The notes under the pieces: generated by a model
Databases searched by the model: none
The model's input: the letters and a program-made list of their open reading frames with translations, nothing else
Told to the model about the DNA's origin: nothing
NCBI GenBank assembly: GCA_000729835.1
Contig: JFHB01000039.1
Span: forward strand, 124,001-188,000
From: Atkinsonella hypoxylon
Taxonomy: Eukaryota > Ascomycota > Sordariomycetes > Hypocreales > Clavicipitaceae
DNA length: 64,000 nucleotides
Reading direction: 5' to 3'
Shown: positions 45,172 to 55,117 of the stretch, one piece after another
Numbering within the stretch: position 1 is the stretch's first letter
Layout of the letters: every line of letters starts with the position of its first letter
Program-made: the position numbers and the translations under genes

Positions 45172-46105
45172 CTAGTTCGGCCATTTCACAGGCACGCCCA
45201 GCTTCTCTGCAGCGTTGAGCACGAAATCCGGCCCCCGCAAGAAATGCCGAGCTATCAGGGCCAAATCCGCCGACTGCTCCTCTCCTTCCTGCACGACGTC
45301 TCGTACGAACTCGGGCTTGTTCAAGCTACCGACTGAACCGACAAGCAAGCCAAAGTTATCGGCACGGAGGGCTCGTCGGATCTCCCTTGCCAGATCAGTC
45401 TGATACCTCTTCTTACGCGGGATCTCCTGGGCGGTATTGTTGTCACCGCTACTGACGTCCAGGACGTCGACGCCCAGGCTGGGAAGCAACCTGGCGAGCT
45501 TGATGCTGCTTTCAAGATCCTACGACGGCTGTCCGGCGTGCTCCATCCACTCGGTGGCAGAGATGCGGAGGTTTCCCGCTTTCCTTGCCCATACCGTGGC
45601 TACGCGCATAGAGAGAGCAACTTACATTCGATAGAGGCGACATGAACTCGGCAATCAGATACCCGTACGCTCCGTGAGTGAATCTCATTCATGTCGAAGC
45701 CAGCCTTGACAGCCCGGACGGCGGAGTCAGCGAAGCTCTTGACCAGGGCTTGAATCTCATCAACGGAGAGCTCCTTGGGCGTGGCATGCATGGTCCTTGG
45801 TATACGGGATGGCACTGGGACCAACTACATCGTGAGGCCAGCCGCCATGGGCTTCATCGGCCAGCGCCTTGTTCACAGATCCTCTGACCCAAGGAGCTAG
45901 CGTGCTTGCCTTGCGACCGGCGTGGGCAATCTGGATGGCAGCTTTTGTATTCTGGCTGTGCACGAAGTTGACAATGCGGCGCAGCGGCTTGTACAGAGTC
46001 GGCGCCGAGGCTGGATCGGCAGCTGTGCCCGCGGCAGGTTCCCTGGGCCGCCGTATAGAAGGGAACACCAGCCTGGCCCTTGTTGTGCGGGTCGAATTGG
46101 ACCAT
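45172..46105 (-). pseudogene. Old-yellow-enzyme-type flavin oxidoreductase pseudogene (YqjM-like)
   Basis: Fragments match NADH:flavin oxidoreductases of the YqjM/OYE type, read from 46105 leftwards: KGQAGVPFYTAAQ, AADPASAPTLYKPL, VNFVHSQNTKAAIQIAHAGR, GWPHDVVGPSAIPYTKD, LSVDEIQALVKSFADSAVRA, AYGYLIAEFMSPLSN, DVLDVSSGDNN and LVGSVGSLNKPEFVRDV. It is broken many ways. There is a 1-nt frameshift at the GGG run (46041-46043). A large internal loss after LYKPL removes about 100 residues, including the FMN-site part of the N-terminal barrel. A 4-nt tandem duplication lies at 45784-45791 and another at 45674-45681. Further residues are missing after SPLSN. A TAG stop (45522..45520) replaces the usual Trp. 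No single exon structure repairs all of these, so I call it dead. The last 105 codons are still open. Confidence 0.85.
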
Positions 46106-46330
46106 TATGAAGGATTTCTGAAGCCAGCCGATGCAGACTATGGCAATGAATGTCAGGACAGCGTGCCGTTGAGCAATTGCGCTGCAAGGGGCTGCCAGTT
46201 AAAGGGCCGTGGGTATGCGTATAGGCCACGAAAGAACTGGCGCACAAGACTCAATGATATTTACTTGTAGAATTTAGTTGAGAATAACCTAATACGAACT
46301 GCAATGGCATCTCTTCTCAATGAAGGATAG

Positions 46331-46459
46331 GAACAACCAATTGCCTTTGCTACCTATTCGTATGGCACGCTCATTACTGCCATCAACAGCGAATTCAACA
46401 CCAAGGCCGACAACCAAGAGGAGCGCATCAGATACAAGAACTCGACCGCGCCAAGATGA
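46331..46459 (+). other. Protein-like 42-codon fragment, possible gene remnant
   Basis: Between two stops, one + frame reads EQPIAFATYSYGTLITAINS followed by EFNTKADNQEERIRYKNSTA and PR. Its composition is more protein-like than the surrounding DNA, but it has no start and no neighbouring exon that I can see. It could be a relic exon. I cannot assign a family. Confidence 0.25.
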
Positions 46460-46794
46460 GTCTTTTTTTTTTTAAATAATTTTTATAATTTTTCATTTGA
46501 AACGTCTCTTTTTTTCAAACTTTCTCCGGCGTGATAAGGAGTGTTTGCTATGACTATGACCAGGACCATCAAGTGAAATTCTGTCTGTTCACACATGGCA
46601 CGTCCCCCCATCTTCTCAATGGGTTTCCCTTCCCATCACACAGCTAGCTTCCTGCACTTGACGTCGTGCCAACCCACTACGATACCTCGGAAGTCCGGCA
46701 CATGGCAAGTTTTCACCTAGGAGCTGAGACTTCAGAACCGCTGACAGACCCCTTCCACTTCGTATCCCGAACACAACGCGTGCTGCATAGCGCC

Positions 46795-48833
46795 CTACGT
46801 CTGCCTTGAAATCTGAAGCAATTTCTCAAAGTTCGGCGTCCCGAACCCAGTCGCGGGATCCCACCCCTGCACAAAAGAAACAGAAATGTGAGCACAAGCT
46901 AATTCTTCTCCAAAGGAGCTTTGACATGGGGAAAAAAAAAAAAAAAAAATAAAAAGTTCACTTCAGACTCACCTTGACAGCTCGGAATCCCCCACCGACC
47001 TTCGAGCATCCATCGCTCGCCCCCTCCGTAATGTCCGTCAGCGCAGACGCCGCCGTCTTGTACAACCACGGATTCATGAACCCTAGCGGCTTCTTCCCGC
47101 AGGACAATCGATCGCTATTCACCAGTTGGATGATAGACGCAAAGACGGGAGCCGAAGCGCTCGTGCCTGCCGTAACCTCATACTGGCCGTCGTAGATAAT
47201 GGGGAACTCGGTGGCCAGCGCCGCCACATCGGGATACGCCCTGCCCGAGACATTGTAGTGTGTGCTGTTCAGGTGCGTCTTGTCGCTCTTGAGCCACGCA
47301 GTCACCGTGTCGGCCTGGTAGCTTGGCTGGGGGAATAGATAGGAGAAGCCGCCTCCGGAGCCGAGCCAGGCCCGTTCGGGGTCTGTCCCGTCTGTGCCTC
47401 CGACGGTGGTCACCCAGGGACACGAGGCAGGGAAGCTGGTCTCAAATTGTCCATTGGGGCAATCAGGTCCCGCGCCCGAATCGCCAGAGGCAACGAAGAT
47501 GGAGACGCCGCGGGCGCCAAGCTTGGCGAACAGGTCGCAGCACTTGATGGCGTAGTCATTCGGGACCGTGACCTGGTTGTCGCCGTACGAGATGGAGATG
47601 GTGTTGGGCAGGTCTGCGTCGGACAGCGCAAGAAGGTAGTTTAGGAACTCGAGGTAAGGTTCGTTGTTAGGATCTGGGCCGTTGGTCGGGGGGTTACCGC
47701 CTGTGCTGTAGTAGACGTTTGGAACCTTCTGCGTGATGGCTCTTGCATATTGAGTATCCAGATTGGCCTCCACGCTGGGCTCGTCTGTGGTGCAACTACC
47801 GTTGTTGATAGAGGTGCATGTGAAGCTCTCGTTGGCATTGCCCTGCGTGGCATACTGCTTCAGGAAGATGGCAAGGTCTGAGGGACTCGGAAACTGATCT
47901 ATGAAGCCACCGACGCCCATCCGACCCGTCTCATAGGCCTCTGCGCTGCCGTAGTTATATAAAGCTGAGAGACAGGCAGGACTAGATCTCGTGCAGTCGG
48001 GATGGCCGGCTGCGCTTGCGTTTCTCGAACGAGCATCCGTGTTGGCGAGTTTCATAGACTTCAGTCCAAAAAAGGTGGTAGGCTCGATGAGATCGATGTG
48101 GCTTTCAAGGACATCGGGGATACTGTACTGCATAGTTCGGACGACGGTGGTTCCGGATTCTAGCTCGACTGCCATATTTGTCAACGCCAGTATTCTTGGG
48201 AGAATAGAGAGAGGGCTTGAAAACTTACCAAAGCTGCTGTACTGCGTTCTGAGGAGTTTTTCAACATCCGCGACACTGGCGTCGATGACAAAGTTGTCGC
48301 CTGTGCTGCCGACTCTCGCCCTGTCCTGCAGCTTCTCACTCTTCAGCCAGTCCTGTACCAAGCGGACGGATTCAGGATCAGGTGCCAGGAAGGCGTCTGC
48401 ATCTTCTTTTGAGAGATGCTGTCCGTACAGCTCGTGACCAGGAGTAGCAATCTGTACAGCACCGTCAGCACAACTGGGCCTCGATTACAGTATAGCACTG
48501 GTATAAGTGAAAAGCGAGTCTGGACAATGAGACTTTGACAAATAATATAAAATTATAAAAAATAATAATAATAATAATAAAAGAGAAAAGAGGGGGCGGG
48601 AGGGGGCGTACATTAGTAGCCAGGTCGTAAAACTCCTTTATCCGCGGCTGCCTCAGCTGAATACGCAGCTTGAGCATGGAAGTGCTCTTGTTCAAGCCAT
48701 CGTCAGCATGCTTGACCCATCCTTCGGGCACGCCATCTAGTTTCTGGACAATGGTATAATTGTACGTTGGGAAAGCAATCGCCGGTGACGAGAAGCCGGC
48801 GAGGACGCCCAACAAAGAGGTGGAAAGAAGCAT
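46795..48833 (-). CDS. Secreted sedolisin, peptidase family S53 (tripeptidyl-peptidase type)
   Basis: Sedolisins are secreted acidic serine-carboxyl peptidases; fungal ones often release tripeptides from protein N-termini. Exons are 48833..48612, 48451..48229, 48168..46973 and 46866..46795 (introns 160, 60 and 106 nt), giving 570 aa. The signal peptide is MLLSTSLLGVLAGFSSPAIA. A Pro-kumamolisin activation domain covers roughly residues 25-185 (GWVKHADDGLNKSTSMLKLR, HELYGQHLSKEDADAFLAP). Catalytic Glu and Asp are in SVEANLDTQYA, the oxyanion Asp in FVASGDSGAG, and the nucleophile Ser in TAGTSASAPVFA. The calcium site is formed near DITEGASDGC and GWDPATGFGTPNFEKLL in the tiny last exon. Intron 1 is unusually long and holds a TAA trinucleotide run; intron 3 contains an A17 tract. 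Confidence 0.92.
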
Positions 48834-49812
48834 TGCAGCCTGGGGCGGTGGAAGGAAAGCGACTATCAGATGAGAAAGGAAAAATCGAATGGGCCTGGAG
48901 AGCGTGGGAAACAGTTTTGCAACAAAGGTGACGCCCGGAAAGTTTGCTCCCCTGACGTCCTCCGAAACGAACTATGTAAGCACAGCAAGCCTCGCCGCAG
49001 GAAACAAAACCGATTCGAGGAAATGCAGAGGCATGGTATGTTACATTGGATGGGGGGGGGGGGGGAACCTATAGCAAAGTGGTCTATATATATGTTGCTA
49101 TTACGTCCAGTTCATATCGTATTTGCCATGACTACCGTCCGTCTCGTCCCCTTCCGCACGGAAGCAAAAAGGACCACAGGAAATCCCCATTAGGCAGTTG
49201 GATTTAAAACATGGCGTTTCATTCGAGCGGTGACATAATGCAACAAACAGGTCATGTGTAAGCCAAGTGCGTTTGATCCCCCGCAAGCGCAACAATGGTC
49301 GATAAATCATCACTTGGTGTGGTGACTTGCTATGCATGCAAAACGGAGCAGGTAACTCCATCGGGAACGCAACTAGTTAGGACGCCAGGCTCCCTCGGAA
49401 TAAACTTGCCGAACAAGTTCGAACGGAGATTTAAAAAAAAAAAAAAAAACACCAAAGATTAGCATAGCAAGCCGGCCGTCCTCGCAACGGCACGAGGGTA
49501 CGTTACGGCACCAGGTTGCGGCACGATTTGTCCTGCCTGCCCGATGTGGCCAACGGAGTTCCACTTTGGCGACGACGTCAGAAAAGCTCCGCAGCTCAGC
49601 AGAACGTCTTTTACGGGAAACGGCCAATGGGTGGCGTTTGGATTTTGGGGGTCCCGGTAAATCCCAGGTCCAAGGGATGTTCGCGCTAGTCCAGAACGGA
49701 TAAATTTTTAGCCAGAATAGCAGGCGGTGAAGACTTTGGTATATGGTTAGTATATACTAGTTATGCGTATACAAAACCCACAGTGTATTAGTGCCAATTA
49801 ACATTTTTTTAT

Positions 49813-50058
49813 TTATTTAGTATATGCTGCGCATATGCTTAGCATAAGCATGACGCATCCGCCAGACATCTGCCCTAGACACCGTGCCGTCGGTGGCAGA
49901 ACCGGACAGGCCATACATAGTCCATGAAGGACTGGGCTATGCCCGTCCAGGCTGCAGCGTCGACACTGAGACGAATCGGTCCCTCCCGGTCTGACGTAGA
50001 TGTCATTGGGTGATGCTCGTCGAGGGTCAAAAGAATTACGACTGTCGTTACTCGACAA
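49813..50058 (-). other. Possible 81-codon small ORF with CxxC pairs
   Basis: It starts MSSNDSRNSFDPRRASPNDI and contains CRRCSLDGHSPVLHGLCMAC, a C-x2-C-x13-C-x2-C arrangement that could bind zinc. The last third is hydrophobic and ends CAAYTK. I know no homologue and see no intron or promoter support. It may be chance or a relic. Confidence 0.25.
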
Positions 50059-50129
50059 CGTATAGTTAGCTACTCAACATGAAACATGCTAGAATTACTC
50101 ACCGACTACTTATATTTTCTTCTTAACAG

Positions 50130-50348
50130 CTTTGCATCAGCTCTAGGAGTTCATATCCTCCCTCGACAATCCGACCCAAACGTGTGCAGGTGCACAATCG
50201 GCTAGAATCACTCTGCGACATCATGACAAAAGAGATCTCGAGTGTAAACTTTGTCAACTGCGATTCAGACGCTGACCCAAAAATCCACAGCTTGGAGCGA
50301 GCACGCATCACCCAGGTCAAGAGGCCGGTCCAGCACCTAGAATTGTGA
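50130..50348 (+). other. Exon-like fragment of unknown family
   Basis: After a plausible acceptor (TTCTTAACAG ending at 50129), an open + frame of 72 codons reads LCISSRSSYPPSTIRPKRVQ, VHNRLESLCDIMTKEISSVN and onwards to VQHLEL, then stop. Its composition is protein-like and charged. No upstream exon with a start is evident, so it is at best a gene relic. Confidence 0.25.
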
Positions 50349-50714
50349 GCAACAACCGGCACCTTTGTCCTTCACCCGGGTGCGCATCTAATCGCCCATC
50401 TCATCTCCCCATGCCACGAACAGGCCGGAATAACCCGCAACAATCATGACGTTTAAAACTTCGCGACCAGTGTACCTTAGATAAGAGAAAAGTGTCTATT
50501 TGTACAGTGCAAAGAACACACGGCATCAACGCTAGTGGTTTCTTCCCATGGATCTAACTCACACCCTCTTGGCTCAAGGGCCCCTGATATAACCTGCCGT
50601 CGAAGGGGAAAATCCGTCTAATAAACAAAGTCTACATGTCGCTCTCTGAAATCGGCTCCTCCTACGCACCTATATAGGGCGCATCGTCTCTATCATCGTA
50701 GTCTAAACGCCAAC

Positions 50715-51962
50715 TTATTTGGACTCGTCCCAGGTGGGCTTCATGGTCCATCGCTGGTTCCCGGTGCCCTCGGCAAAAGGCACACCCAGCTCAAAGAGCT
50801 TGGTCACAACAGCGGAGAAATCCTTGAAGAACAGATCGTTGTCCTTGGCGTACTTCTCGACGTACGGCCTGAACTTCTTGTCCTGCACCAGGACCATGTC
50901 GGTGGGAAGCATCATCAGGGACTTGGTAGTCTTGTCCTCGTACTGCAGGACAGGGAAATCTTGTCAGCATGTGCTTATGCGGAGGAGGATGTCAGCTGCT
51001 CAGAATGCAACGGCGGCTTACCTGCTTGGGTCCGTTCCACTTCTTCCACTGCCACTTCTCCTGAAGCAGGAGGCGGTAGTAGTCATTGGTCAGAACTGTA
51101 GGGGAGAAAGTCCAGGGCCCTTCGAATCCAGATCGATCAGTGTGGCATCGGCCAAGAGCGTGGGCACCAGACAGGGCGACTATCTCCTGGTCGTTGAAGC
51201 CCATGCGGTAGAAGATGTTGCGCAGATGGTCGCTGCCCTGGGTGGCATCAGGAAGACGGCCGTCGGGTGTGCAGAAAGAGAGGTCACGGTCAGAGCGGCC
51301 AGGTCGGTACGGAATAATGGGGCCCTGCATCTCCTGAATGGCAGCGACACCACCAAGGATCCAGAGATCAGAGTAGGTGATCCAGGGGAACTTTTCTAAA
51401 GTCCAAGAGTTAAAGCCATAATCTTTACGACCGCAATGGCCTCGGATTGAGGGAAATTTCGCTTACCCTTCACAGGTTCGAGAAACTTGCGAGCAGCCAG
51501 TAGACCGGCGTTGGCACCGTGGTCGGATTCGGGAGCGAAGCGCATGGTGGCGCCGTTGCTGCCACCAGTGCCGGTTTCCTTGTCATAGGTGCCGCTGGCG
51601 TGCCAAGCAAGACGCAGCAGGACAGGCCCGTAGCTGCCATCGTCGTAATCATCATTCTCCTCTATACGACTAGCGATCTCGTTATACACCTTCTGGTAAT
51701 CCTCCTTGGTGGGCTTGACGATCTTGCTGGAGGCGGCCGACGGGGCGTCAGAGGCAGTGTAGTACCAGTAACCGAGACCACCAGCGGCGGCGGCGGCACC
51801 GGTCAGGTACAACCAAGTGGAAGAGCTTTTCTGGGCAGAAGGCTCAGACGAGTACCATCGACGTCCTTGCTGACGAAAGGCCTGCCGAGGAGCGAGGGCA
51901 AAGGTGTTGCGGGTGGTGGTTCGAGCAGCCACGCGGGCAAAATGACGAGTAGCTGAGGCCAT
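50715..51962 (-). CDS. CCP1: Cytochrome c peroxidase, mitochondrial
   Basis: Ccp1 reduces hydrogen peroxide with electrons from cytochrome c in the mitochondrial intermembrane space. Exons are 51962..51467, 51395..51022 and 50942..50715 (introns 71 and 79 nt), giving 365 aa. A bipartite presequence is visible: a basic, acid-free start (MASATRHFARVAARTTTRNT) and then a membrane sorting segment (WLYLTGAAAAAGGLGYWYY). The distal active site is LLRLAWHASGTYD (Arg, Trp, His). The proximal haem His is in ALSGAHALGRCH, and the following FEGPWTFSP and LPTDMVLVQD are typical of the family. The last exon ends in RWTMKPTWDESK. Confidence 0.96.
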
Positions 51963-53038
51963 CTGTAAAATAAGTCAGTCTCTGCTCGCAACAGTCTCTT
52001 GAGGCTTGGGAATTATGGAGAATCACACAGACCTTGAGTTGTCGTTTGAGGGGGAAAAAAAGGCGAGGCGAGGCGAGGCGAGGTTGATGCGAGAGACTGG
52101 AGAGAAGAAGAATTAAGTGGGAAGCAGATGTTTAACTAATCAAAGCCACGTTTTCCAGGGGCCTTTTGAATTACGTCGCTGGTAATTGGGTGCGCGAAGA
52201 GTCTAATAAAACAATCGAACGGGCACGGGAGGACGAAGTATCCATCCACATGTGGGGCTGGATGAAAACTGAAGCGACATGAGTGGCCCGTGATGGCTGG
52301 GCGAGACCCGCGAGTGGAGTGATCTTTTTTTCTTTATCAAAACGGGGGGTCGTGGGAGTCAAGGGAGTGCACGCTTATGCGGCGAAAGCTCAAAGTGCAG
52401 TCCGTCAGGCGATGCAGTATCCAAAGCGATAGCGATAGAGACAGAGGCACCAAAAATGTCAGACCGGAATCCAGACCCGGCAACGCTACTCGGTGCGCGC
52501 AATGCATGTGTGCCGAAATCCCGAACTTCGGCTATTTGACTCTGGACCCGAGCACGCCGTTCGGCCCCACTCGAATATTCTGTATCATTGGGCTAGGTCA
52601 AGGAAGTTGCTTGCACCAGTCAGTTCTATGGAAGTAACTAGTGAAAAGATTATCCGGCGGCTTGTAGTGACAGCGCTACATCTTGCGTTGCGGGTTGGGA
52701 TACTGATGGATTTCCAGACACGCGTTGCTTCACCAATTAATTCCCTTGACTAGATCCATGACATCAGCTAGGATAGAAGTGTAAAATAAAGTACGTACTT
52801 ACGAGTAAACGTCTCGAGGGAAGCTAGATCTCAACTCCCCCAGCAGTGGGGCAACAGCCTCCAGGGTAGCCAACAAGCTGACCAGCCAACGCCCCCAGTA
52901 GTTACCGCACCGTCACCTCCATCCACCGACGCGCCCATGCTTTCAAATCCCCTCAAACAACACACACATGGCGACTATCCTCCGCGCCGTCAGTCCCAGC
53001 CCAGCCAACAAAAAGGGGACCACAAACCGCTCATCACC
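51963..53038. promoter_or_regulatory. Divergent intergenic region CCP1 / tls1
   Basis: This 1.08 kb region lies between two start codons. Near CCP1 it has an AGGCG x5 microsatellite (52061-52085). An ATTGG (CCAAT on the CCP1 strand) is at 52185-52189, about 225 bp before CCP1, compatible with HAP-complex control known for respiratory genes but not proof of it. No gene is supported. Confidence 0.45.
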
Positions 53039-54210
53039 ATGAATTCCGCCCCCGAGCAATCCCACCCGCCAGCCATCGTATTCCGCCACAGCAAGAAGCG
53101 CAAAACCCTCCGCCAACGCGCCGACGACACCCCCAACCAAGAAGAACAACCCCAACCCCAACCCCAATCCCAAGTCCATGACTCCGAGTCCGAACCCTCT
53201 GTAGCGGACGCCCTTCGCGCCCGCAACTCCCGAAAATCACGCCTCCATGGCGTCGCCTTCCGCGCCGACTCCAACCCCTCTGACCTCACTACCCTCGACC
53301 AGGAGGAACCCAAGCTGGTCGTTGCGAAAAGCATCCCCAATCGCTTCATGCACCAAACAGGTCTCCTGACGACCCTCAACGACAAGCACATGTACGTTCC
53401 CCAGCCATTTTGCCCAAACAGGAGACACACACACACACACACAAAAAAAAAAAATAAAAAATAAAAGAGAATAAAAGACGCGCGCCCCAAAATGCAACTT
53501 GCTAATCATCCAAGGAACGACTACATAGAATCCCGCCTCTCCAGCCGCGCCGCACCAGCATTAGCACCCTTGAACCCAAAACCTGACATGCCCACATCCA
53601 CCACGCCATCTACGAATCCCCGTTCGCGAACGGTTCGGCCCTCGCAGCATGGGAAAATAGTGGAAGTAGATCTTGCGTCATATGTAGGCCGCGATGCAGA
53701 CCAGAAGCGCAAAGCTGAAAGCTCGCTACCCCCGCCGGTGAGGCGGAGGAACCGCCGCGCAAGCGATGACATCAAGCGGGATCAGCTCGTCGAGGCGTTT
53801 CTGCACGAGAATAAACGTACGTATAGGGCCCTGGCATCCCGTTCTCGGACAGAAAGAGTACCCATGGCCTCAGGGGAACAAGAAATATGACTAACTGGCG
53901 TCATCTGGGAAAACTACAAGTGGACGTATACGATGTGCCGACGCAAAGCGCAGCCACAAGACCGGGAGATAACCGGTCGGCCGATGACAGAATAGCCGAA
54001 GAGTTTCGTCGGAGATATTTCAATGAGGCGGCGGCAAGGCGGCAGAGGAAGAAGCCCATTCCACAGACGAGACAGCAGCTGCAGCAGCTGCAGCAGCAGG
54101 CTGGAACGGTTCTCAAGGGTCCGAAGTTGGGTGGCAGTCGGAACCAGAGAGCTGCCGTGCGGAAGATACTGCTTCAACAAGAGAAGGAGAAGTCTGGTAA
54201 AAGATTCTGA
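53039..54210 (+). CDS. tls1: Tls1 / C9orf78 (HCA59) family splicing-associated protein
   Basis: The family (Pfam Hep_59) includes S. pombe Tls1 and human C9orf78, which associate with the spliceosomal helicase Brr2; Tls1 affects splicing of telomere and silencing factors. Exons are 53039..53391, 53515..53816 and 53921..54210 (introns 123 and 104 nt), giving 314 aa. The start at 53039 directly precedes AIVFRHSKKRKTLRQR; an in-frame upstream ATG (52937) would add 34 residues not expected for the family. The core motif spans exon 1-2: NRFMHQTGLLTTLNDKHM then NDYIESRLSSR. Further conserved blocks are KIVEVDLASYVG, ADDRIAEEFRRRYF and the basic C-terminus with a Gln-rich run. It is probably nuclear. 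The DNA encoding QPQPQPQSQ is a short simple repeat. Confidence 0.85.
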
Positions 54211-55117
54211 CGGCCTATTGCATAAGCAAGCTGGTCTGTGGCCTGTACACGAGATTCATTTGAAACAGCTATAATTCCCACCGAGTTGGGAATGTACTCG
54301 AGGGAATGAATTTATGAATGAACTATAAGCCTTTTTGGGGATTTTTTTTTTTTCCCCAATGTGGACGAGCATGATCTTTTCGACACTATGCTTGTCTGTG
54401 CCTGGCTTCGAGGTGGGTCATTTTGGCAAATTACGCCGTCTGTCCATCCGTAAGCTGTACTCGATGAACTTGTGTGGACAGACCAGGACTTCATCTCAAC
54501 AGTTGACCATTAAATATGACCAAGCGTTTAATAAAAATGACGGCTATCCTAGCCCATGAATTCGTCAAACATCCAACGTTGAGCCACCCGGGCCGATCAA
54601 TAATAGTCCAACGGCCATTTATCCTTTTACCAAACGCCCACAATCCGAACTAGAAGAATTGCGGTAAAGCAAAAATCCGCGTCCAAGACAATGTCCAAAA
54701 AGACCCAAGCAAAATGAAGACGTGGAAAAACGAGAAAGAGAAAGAAAGAAAGGAAGGAAGAAACGAAGAAGGGAAGAAATATAATGTGAGCGACTACGCC
54801 CTTTAAAAGATCCAAAGCTCGTCCACCAAATTTCTGAGGACAAAGGTAAGACGAAGCCATGGAACGGGAAACATGACAGTTACGAGGAATGAAGAATGGT
54901 AAGTCAGGATGAAAAAAGAACCAACGGGGGTTTTTGTACCATCTGATGAGACCAATGAAGGTGTGATGTAAAGCCACTCTATACGCCGACTTATCGCAGG
55001 CAGAATTTCTGGACCAAAAGGACGCTGAAACAAACCCTTCCAAAAAAGAAGAGGGACACAAAGTGAACAGAAGACAGAAAAGTCGCCGAATTCTAACCGT
55101 CACAGCAAGGAGCCTAT
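54211..55117. other. Convergent intergenic region
   Basis: This 907 bp stretch lies between the ends of tls1 and the zinc-binding protein gene. It contains a T13 run near 54341 and an AAGGAAGGA-type purine stretch near 54740-54780. A 164-codon minus frame here is Phe/Ser/Leu-rich because of that stretch and is not called coding. Confidence 0.5.

Larger units (their letters stand above)
48834..50714. other. Gene-free region between the sedolisin and CCP1 genes
   Basis: It contains a G12 run near 49052, an A18 tract near 49432 and an AT-rich patch (49690-49850) with the hairpin ATGCTTA-gca-TAAGCAT at about 49834-49850. Two weak protein-like frames at 49813-50058 (-) and 50130-50348 (+) are listed separately. 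No confident gene is present. Confidence 0.5.
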
